A DNA stretch of 9,999 bases from an uncultured Asticcacaulis sp. (GTDB taxonomy: Bacteria; Pseudomonadota; Alphaproteobacteria; Caulobacterales; Caulobacteraceae), in NCBI GenBank assembly GCA_946480525.1, contig CAMLLA010000126.1:1-9999 (forward strand). The letters are read 5' to 3'. The notes under the pieces are model-generated. The model worked only from the letters and a program-made list of their open reading frames with translations, was not told the origin of the DNA and did not search any database. The stretch's first letter is position 1. Each line of letters begins with the position of its first letter. Made by a program: the position numbers and the translations under genes. Below are positions 5,814 through 9,999 of this stretch, one piece after another.

Positions 5814-6992
5814 TTATGACGCCAAGGCTTGCGCGCGGGCGTTGTTTTTTGTGTCCAAAAGTCCGCGTTGCGCGAGGTTCTGCATCAGATCAGCGATACC
5901 GAACGTCCACTCGCGGGCGTCCTTGGAGTAGACGACACGGTTTTCCAGGCGGCCGAGCTTGGGCGACGACACCTTGACGACATCGCCGACCTTGTGCGTG
6001 AAGCCACGGCCCGGCACGTCGCGGTCCTGCGTCGGCGCGAACAGCGTCCCCAGCATCAGCACAAAGCCGTCCGGATAGTGATGCTCGCTCATGGCCTGGC
6101 GGATCAGTTCCAGCGGATCGCGGCTGATCTGGGTCATGGTCGAACGGCCGATAAGCTCGTAACCTTCCGGTCCGTCGATCTTGAGGTCCAGTTCGGCGCT
6201 GCGGACGTCTTCGATCGTGAAGCCTTCGTCGAACATGCGTATGAACGGGCCGAGCGCGCATGAAGCATTATTGTCCTTGGCCTTGCCCAGCAGGAGCGCC
6301 GAGCGGCCTTCGAAGCAGCGAAGGTTGACGTCGTTGCCGAGCGTCGCGCCAACCGCCTTGCCGTGGGGCGTGACGACCATGACGACTTCGGGTTCGGGGT
6401 TGTTCCAGGTCGAATCGGAACGCACGCCCACCTCTTCGCCCCAGCCGACACTCGACAGGACCGGCGACTTGGTGAAGACCTCTGCATCAGGACCGATGGC
6501 GACTTCGAGATATTGCGACCACAGGCCGTCCGCGATCAGGGCCTCTTTCAGCTTCGCCGATTCGGCCGAGCCGGGCTTCACCGAACGGATGTCGGAACCG
6601 ACGCGTTCAGCCAGGGCGTTACGGATGTCCTGCGCCTTGTTGGAATCGCCACGGGCGCGCTCTTCGATGACGCGCTCGACGGCCGAAACGGCGAACGTCA
6701 CGCCGGCAGCCTTAACGCACTGCAGGTCGATCGGCGACAGCAACTGGACGCCCTTGCGCTCACCGCTCCACGACGTGCCAAAAGTAAAGTCTTCCAGCCT
6801 GCCCAGCGACTTGCCGCCCGCAGGTACGCCAGCGTCCGGCCACGCCTTCAGCAGTTGCGATACGGTCGGCGCAACCGGCGTCATATCGAAGACTTCGCCA
6901 TTCTTCACGAGGATAGGCGTCGGACCGTCCTGAGTTTGCAGGCGGCCAACCAGGGTCGCCGATTGCCAGTCCTGAGGTAAGAAGTCCGTCAT
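5814..6992 (-). CDS. xylX: 2-keto-3-deoxy-D-xylonate dehydratase (FAH superfamily)
   Basis: This 392-residue enzyme of the fumarylacetoacetate hydrolase superfamily converts 2-keto-3-deoxy-D-xylonate to 2-oxoglutarate semialdehyde, the fourth Weimberg step. The sequence follows Caulobacter XylX along its length: SPIDLQCVKAAGVTFAVS (86-103), NNPEPEVVMV (197-206) with the metal-binding glutamates E200 and E202, GNDVNLRCFEGRSALL (219-234), KAKDNNASCALGPF (237-250) and RGFTHKVGD (329-337). About 13 extra residues follow the usual C-terminal GRGLL. I start it at the ATG 6990-6992, as this gives the known N-terminus (M-T-D-F-L-P-Q-D-W) and has GGAG at 7001-7004 eight bases upstream; the frame is open to 7097 but the extra residues look like untranslated leader. 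It is the first gene of the xylXBCD operon, with the operator at 7116-7133 upstream. Confidence 0.94.
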   Translation of the reverse strand: MTDFLPQDWQSATLVGRLQTQDGPTPILVKNGEVFDMTPVAPTVSQLLKAWPDAGVPAGGKSLGRLEDFTFGTSWSGERKGVQLLSPIDLQCVKAAGVTFAVSAVERVIEERARGDSNKAQDIRNALAERVGSDIRSVKPGSAESAKLKEALIADGLWSQYLEVAIGPDAEVFTKSPVLSSVGWGEEVGVRSDSTWNNPEPEVVMVVTPHGKAVGATLGNDVNLRCFEGRSALLLGKAKDNNASCALGPFIRMFDEGFTIEDVRSAELDLKIDGPEGYELIGRSTMTQISRDPLELIRQAMSEHHYPDGFVLMLGTLFAPTQDRDVPGRGFTHKVGDVVKVSSPKLGRLENRVVYSKDAREWTFGIADLMQNLAQRGLLDTKNNARAQALAS

Positions 6993-7115
6993 AACATAAT
7001 CTCCGCGCCGAATTCGCGCACCGAAACCGAGGGTTAGATGCTGGGGGTTAGTCACCGGATACCGCATCGTCGCGATCCATCCGGCAATATGCCTCACCCG
7101 CCCTGAATACCTTTA

Positions 7116-7133
7116 TTTGTTAGCGCTACCAAA
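7116..7133. promoter_or_regulatory. XylR-type operator of the xylX operon
   Basis: TTTGTTAGCGCTACCAAA is symmetric at 16 of 18 positions around AGCGCT. It resembles the xylose-responsive operator I remember from the Caulobacter xylX promoter. It lies 124 bases before the xylX start codon and 20 bases downstream of a TTGACA hexamer on the minus strand, so a bound repressor would cover the -10 and start region. Xylose would release it. Confidence 0.8.
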
Positions 7134-7152
7134 TCACTTAGCGCGAAGACGA

Positions 7153-7158
7153 TGTCAA
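7153..7158 (-). promoter_or_regulatory. Possible -35 box of the xylX operon promoter
   Basis: The minus strand reads TTGACA exactly at 7158-7153. The expected -10 position (about 7130-7136) reads GATTTG, a poor match, and adjoins the operator. The placement makes sense for a repressed promoter, but the weak -10 leaves it unproven. Confidence 0.4.
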
Positions 7159-7191
7159 GCTAATACGAAAATTGAAACACAAATTCTATGC

Positions 7192-8262
7192 TTAACTGTC
7201 CGAGATGGCCGCGCCGCTGCTCGTGAACGTCGACGACTGACGCTCGATCAGGGCGAAGTCGCGAACCTCGCGCACAGGCTCGAACTCACGTCCCAGGCGG
7301 CGGGAGCGAACCTGTTCAAGCAGAAGACGCACGCTGGCCGCCGCCATGTCGGCGATCGGCTGGCGGACAGTCGTCAGTTCCGGCCAAACGGACGAGGCCA
7401 TGGCCGTGTCGTCGAAGCCGACAATGGTCAGCTGGTCAGGCACGTCCAGCCCAAGGCGGTGCGCGGTGGCGACGGCACCGGCCGCCATGTCGTCGTTGCT
7501 GGCGAAGATGGCGGTCGGGCGCTGCTTGTGCCCCAGAATGCGCTCGGCGGCGTCGAAGCCGGAGCGATAGGTGAAATAGCCCTGGGCGATCAGATGCGGC
7601 TCGGCCTTGAGCCCCGCCTTGGTCATGGCTGCCAGGAAGCCGTCGAAGCGCAACTGGCTGGCATAGGCGTTGGGATGGCCTTTGATGAAGCCGATCTCGC
7701 GATGGCCCAGTTCGATCAGCCGGCGCGTCATGGCAAAGGCCGCCTTGTGATCGTCGATCGAGACGGCGCAGATGTCGGTCGCCGGACGGGCAGCAGCGAC
7801 GCCTACGAACGGCATGTTCATGTCCTGGAGCAGCTTGGCGACACGCGTCGAATCGGACAGGGGCGGCGACAGGATGACCCCGTCACAGCCGTTGTTCTTG
7901 AGCTTTTCAAGGGCAGCCGCCGCGCCTTCCGGACCGTCACACGACTCGATCAGGAGCTGGGTGCCGCTCTGCGAGCTTTCGCCCAGTATCCCAAGCAGGA
8001 ATTCACTCAGGAAGGCGACCGACGGGTTGGAATAGAGCAAGCCGACCCGCGCCGCGTCCTGGGTCGCCAGCGACCGCGCGGCCAGGTTCGGGGAATAGTT
8101 CAGCGCCTCGACACTGGCCAGGACCTTGGCGCGGGTTTCCTCGCGCACATTCTTTTCGCCATTGATGACACGCGACACGGTCATGGGCGAGACGCCGACA
8201 TGCCGCGCGACATCATGGATTGTCACGATATTGCCACCGCGGCGGCCGACCTTACGCGCCAA
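7192..8262 (-). CDS. xylR: LacI-family transcriptional repressor, probable xylose regulator
   Basis: This protein of about 356 residues has the full LacI layout. The helix-turn-helix lies near residues 14-35 (TIHDVARHVGVSPMTVSRVING), with the hinge helix SPNLAARSL at 57-65. The periplasmic-binding-protein-like effector domain follows and ends in the conserved ASNDDMAAG, GFDD and TTVRQPI segments. It should repress the downstream xylX operon and perhaps the neighbouring thuA-like and esterase genes, with xylose as likely inducer. The operator at 7116-7133 lies between it and xylX. No ATG fits the start. I prefer the TTG at 8260-8262 because AAGGGA (8269-8274) sits six bases upstream; TTG at 8298 and GTG at 8226 are alternatives. 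In Caulobacter the xylR gene is not next to the operon, so the linkage here is a difference. The inducer is inferred from context. Confidence 0.85.
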   Translation of the reverse strand: MARKVGRRGGNIVTIHDVARHVGVSPMTVSRVINGEKNVREETRAKVLASVEALNYSPNLAARSLATQDAARVGLLYSNPSVAFLSEFLLGILGESSQSGTQLLIESCDGPEGAAAALEKLKNNGCDGVILSPPLSDSTRVAKLLQDMNMPFVGVAAARPATDICAVSIDDHKAAFAMTRRLIELGHREIGFIKGHPNAYASQLRFDGFLAAMTKAGLKAEPHLIAQGYFTYRSGFDAAERILGHKQRPTAIFASNDDMAAGAVATAHRLGLDVPDQLTIVGFDDTAMASSVWPELTTVRQPIADMAAASVRLLLEQVRSRRLGREFEPVREVRDFALIERQSSTFTSSGAAISDS

Positions 8263-8268
8263 GCTTAG

Positions 8269-8274
8269 TCCCTT
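8269..8274 (-). promoter_or_regulatory. Ribosome binding site that supports a TTG start of xylR
   Basis: The minus strand reads AAGGGA, then six bases, then TTG (8262-8260). The upstream TTG at 8298 has only GGAA too close to it. This decides the start chosen for xylR. Confidence 0.5.
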
Positions 8275-8329
8275 TTCAGCGTCGATGGTCCGGTGCAATG
8301 TTCCGGACGCTTATGATTCAAGGGGAACA

Positions 8330-8358
8330 TCCATAACGCGCTCCGTCAAAATTGGCAA
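8330..8358 (-). promoter_or_regulatory. Possible xylR promoter
   Basis: Minus strand TTGCCA (8358-8353), 17 bases, TATGGA (8335-8330) would start transcription about 60 bases before the xylR start. The -10 box matches at three positions only. The word AATTGGCAA at its left end (8350-8358) recurs at 8401-8409. A TTGACG hexamer also lies in the spacer but has no good partner. Confidence 0.25.
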
Positions 8359-8400
8359 ATTCATTGCTTATGAGCGGGAAATGAGCCGCGAAAATCTTCT

Positions 8401-8468
8401 AATTGGCAACCCCCTGGACGGCATGGTCTGTAAAAGCGCTTGCCAAGACGGCATCGGTTTGCCGATAT
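8401..8468 (+). promoter_or_regulatory. Operator/promoter region of the esterase gene
   Basis: This stretch holds the 8-bp palindrome AAGCGCTT (8434-8441) within TGTAAAAGCGCTTGCCA, an AGCGCT-core site related to those before xylX and thuA but with weaker outer symmetry. TTGGCAA (8403-8409) and TTGCCAA (8440-8446) form an inverted pair, and GACGGCAT is repeated exactly 30 bp apart (8417-8424 and 8447-8454). A possible promoter, TTGCCA (8440-8445), 17 bases, CGATAT (8463-8468), would overlap the palindrome. The repeats are read directly; their roles are inferred. Confidence 0.4.
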
Positions 8469-8499
8469 CAGCGCACAACAACATAACTGGGAGCAACAG

Positions 8500-9999
8500 A
8501 TGACACGGCTTGGGTTCAAGGGATGGCTTTGCGCGATGACAGCGCTATCTCTGGCGGCAACGGCGCAGGCCGCACCGGAGTTCGCAAGGGTGTTCAGCGA
8601 CCATGCCGTCCTGCAGCGCGACGTTCCGCTGAAAATCTGGGGCAAGGGCACGCCGTCTCAGGCCGTGAAGATTGACCTGACCGGCAACAACGGCACAACA
8701 CGCACAGCCCAGGCCACGGCCGGCGCCGATGGCAAGTGGTCGGTTACCGTTGACCCCCTGCCTGCCGGCGGCACCTATACGCTGACCGCGACCGACAGTT
8801 CAGGGGCTGCCACACTCAACGATATCCTGATCGGCGACGTGCTGATGTGCGGCGGCCAGTCGAACATGCAGTTCCCGGAGCGCCTGTCGACCGGCGCCTG
8901 GGGCGACATCGGCAATTCAGCAAATAACACGCTCCGCTTCATGATCGTCCAGACGGACACGCAACCCGCCCCGCTGGCCGATATCGGCAAGCCGACCAAG
9001 TGGCAGGTCGTCGGCCCCGACACGGTCGGCGAGGCTTCGGCCGTTTGCTATCACATGGCCAAGGCGATCCAGAAGGAACACAATGTGCCGATCGGCATGA
9101 TCAATTCCTTCTGGGGCGGCACGACCATCCAGAGCTGGATCAGCCCGGCGAGCTTACGCACCCTGCCGAAATATACGGCCGGCCTCGATACACTCGCCTT
9201 GCTGGCCAGCGATCCGGAAAAGGCCAAGGCCCGGCAGGTCAAGGCGGACGAGGCCTGGTGGGACGCCCACGACACGTCGAACAAGGCCAACCGCGCCTTC
9301 ATCGCACCGGCATATGACGACAGCAAGTGGGCGACGATCAACGCCGACAGCGGCTGGAAGGATGCAGGGATCGCCGAGCTGAAAAACTTCGACGGTGTCA
9401 CCTGGCTGCGCACCACCGTCACCCTGACCGAAGCGCAGGCAAAGACCGCCAACCAGTTGCAACTGGGACCGATCGATACCTACGACTCGACCTGGGTCAA
9501 CGGCACCTGGGTCGGCAGCACCGGCATTTCCTGGGTGTGGCGCGATTATCAAGTTCCCGCCGGCGTCTTCAAGGCCGGAACGAACACCATCGTCATCCGC
9601 GCCCTGGGCGGCGGGGGCCTTAGCGGCCGCGCCTCCAACCGCTTCATCAAGACCAGCGACGGCCAGGCCATTCCGGTGCCTGCAACGTGGAAGTACAAGA
9701 CCGGCATGGCCGCCAAGGGCCTGAGCATTCCAGCCGCGCCATGGTCGGTACCGACCAGCCTGTCGACCCTGCACAATGCCATGATCGCTCCGCTCAGCGG
9801 TTATCGCGTCAAGCTGGCCGCCTGGTATCAGGGCGAGGCCAATACCGGCGAAGCGGGCGAATACCAGGCCCTGCTGGCGTTGCTGATGGCTGATTGGCGC
9901 AAGAGCTTCGACGATCCGCAAATGCCCTTCTTCGTCGCCCAATTGTCGGCCTTCGGCGATGTCGCCACCAAGCCGGTCCAGTCGGGCTGGGCCGAGCTG
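8500..9999 (+). CDS. Secreted SGNH-type sialate O-acetylesterase / hemicellulose acetylesterase (partial)
   Basis: The first 500 codons are present and the frame runs off the right edge; family members are usually about 640-660 residues. A signal peptide covers 1-24 (cleavage after AQA), so it acts in the periplasm or outside. An N-terminal beta domain (25-110) precedes the SGNH hydrolase core with GGQSNMQF (118-125, nucleophile S121), SFWGGTTIQSW (203-213) and AWYQGEAN (441-448). Between about 265 and 400 an inserted jelly-roll resembles glycoside hydrolase family 2 sugar-binding domains (DDSKW, WLRTTVTL, DSTWVNGTWVG). The catalytic Asp-His pair should lie beyond the window. GGGAG (8489-8493) is six bases before the ATG. 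Annotation pipelines usually call this sialate O-acetylesterase, but next to xylose genes, removal of acetyl groups from xylan or xyloglucan oligosaccharides is more likely, as shown for the related carbohydrate esterase family 20. Confidence 0.85.
   Translation, partial: MTRLGFKGWLCAMTALSLAATAQAAPEFARVFSDHAVLQRDVPLKIWGKGTPSQAVKIDLTGNNGTTRTAQATAGADGKWSVTVDPLPAGGTYTLTATDSSGAATLNDILIGDVLMCGGQSNMQFPERLSTGAWGDIGNSANNTLRFMIVQTDTQPAPLADIGKPTKWQVVGPDTVGEASAVCYHMAKAIQKEHNVPIGMINSFWGGTTIQSWISPASLRTLPKYTAGLDTLALLASDPEKAKARQVKADEAWWDAHDTSNKANRAFIAPAYDDSKWATINADSGWKDAGIAELKNFDGVTWLRTTVTLTEAQAKTANQLQLGPIDTYDSTWVNGTWVGSTGISWVWRDYQVPAGVFKAGTNTIVIRALGGGGLSGRASNRFIKTSDGQAIPVPATWKYKTGMAAKGLSIPAAPWSVPTSLSTLHNAMIAPLSGYRVKLAAWYQGEANTGEAGEYQALLALLMADWRKSFDDPQMPFFVAQLSAFGDVATKPVQSGWAEL

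Noticed and set aside
6993..7097. N-terminal extension of xylX to an upstream start
   Set aside because: The 35 added residues do not resemble XylX, whereas the ATG at 6992 has a ribosome site and gives the family's usual N-terminus.
7117..8268. Plus-strand open frame of 383 codons opposite xylR
   Set aside because: The minus strand encodes a complete LacI-type repressor; the plus-strand product shows no family features.
9154..9942. Minus-strand open frame of 262 codons within the esterase
   Set aside because: Antisense shadow of the esterase with low-complexity Gly/Ala/Arg content.

Overview
The window looks like chromosomal DNA of an alphaproteobacterium of the family Caulobacteraceae, most likely Asticcacaulis or a close relative of Caulobacter. 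The base composition is GC-rich. Four consecutive minus-strand proteins read, from memory and without an alignment, as close relatives of Caulobacter crescentus XylX, XylB, XylC and XylD, including the same first eleven residues of XylB apart from the last one or two. The region is a D-xylose and hemicellulose utilisation locus built around the oxidative, non-phosphorylating Weimberg pathway.

Layout, left to right. (1) 1-658, minus: N-terminal 219 codons of an MFS sugar/H+ symporter very like E. coli XylE, cut by the window edge. (2) 659-1208: a 550-base divergent control region. Its left part is AT-rich, with a good sigma70-type promoter for the transporter, a 20-bp LacI/GntR-type palindrome over that promoter, a second copy of the half-site and several inverted repeats. 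Its right part has an AGCGCT-centred operator and a 10-bp stem dyad in front of the next gene. (3) 1209-2129, plus: a ThuA-family protein with a twin-arginine-like export signal. (4) 2130-2162: hairpin between convergent genes. (5) 2163-6992, minus: an operon transcribed xylX-xylB-xylC-xylD. xylC and xylD overlap by 8 nt, and two adjacent perfect palindromes lie between xylB and xylC. (6) 6993-7191: xylX control region with a near-perfect XylR-type operator at 7116-7133. (7) 7192-8262, minus: a LacI-family repressor, the likely xylose regulator XylR. (8) 8263-8499: divergent promoter region. (9) 8500-9999, plus: the first 500 codons of a secreted SGNH-type sialate O-acetylesterase/hemicellulose acetylesterase, cut by the window edge.

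How the parts fit: the exported esterase would strip acetyl groups from hemicellulose oligosaccharides, and the XylE-like symporter would import xylose. XylB oxidises xylose to xylonolactone, XylC opens the lactone to xylonate, XylD dehydrates this to 2-keto-3-deoxy-xylonate, and XylX dehydrates that to 2-oxoglutarate semialdehyde. The last enzyme, the semialdehyde dehydrogenase XylA, sits between xylX and xylB in Caulobacter but is absent here, where the gap is only 52 nt; it must be elsewhere or be replaced. AGCGCT-cored operator-like sites in front of xylX and thuA, and a weaker one in front of the esterase, suggest shared control by the local LacI repressor. I see no RNA genes, insertion sequences, phage genes or CRISPR arrays, and nothing that amounts to a wholly new system. 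The interest lies in the altered operon, the operators and the repeats.
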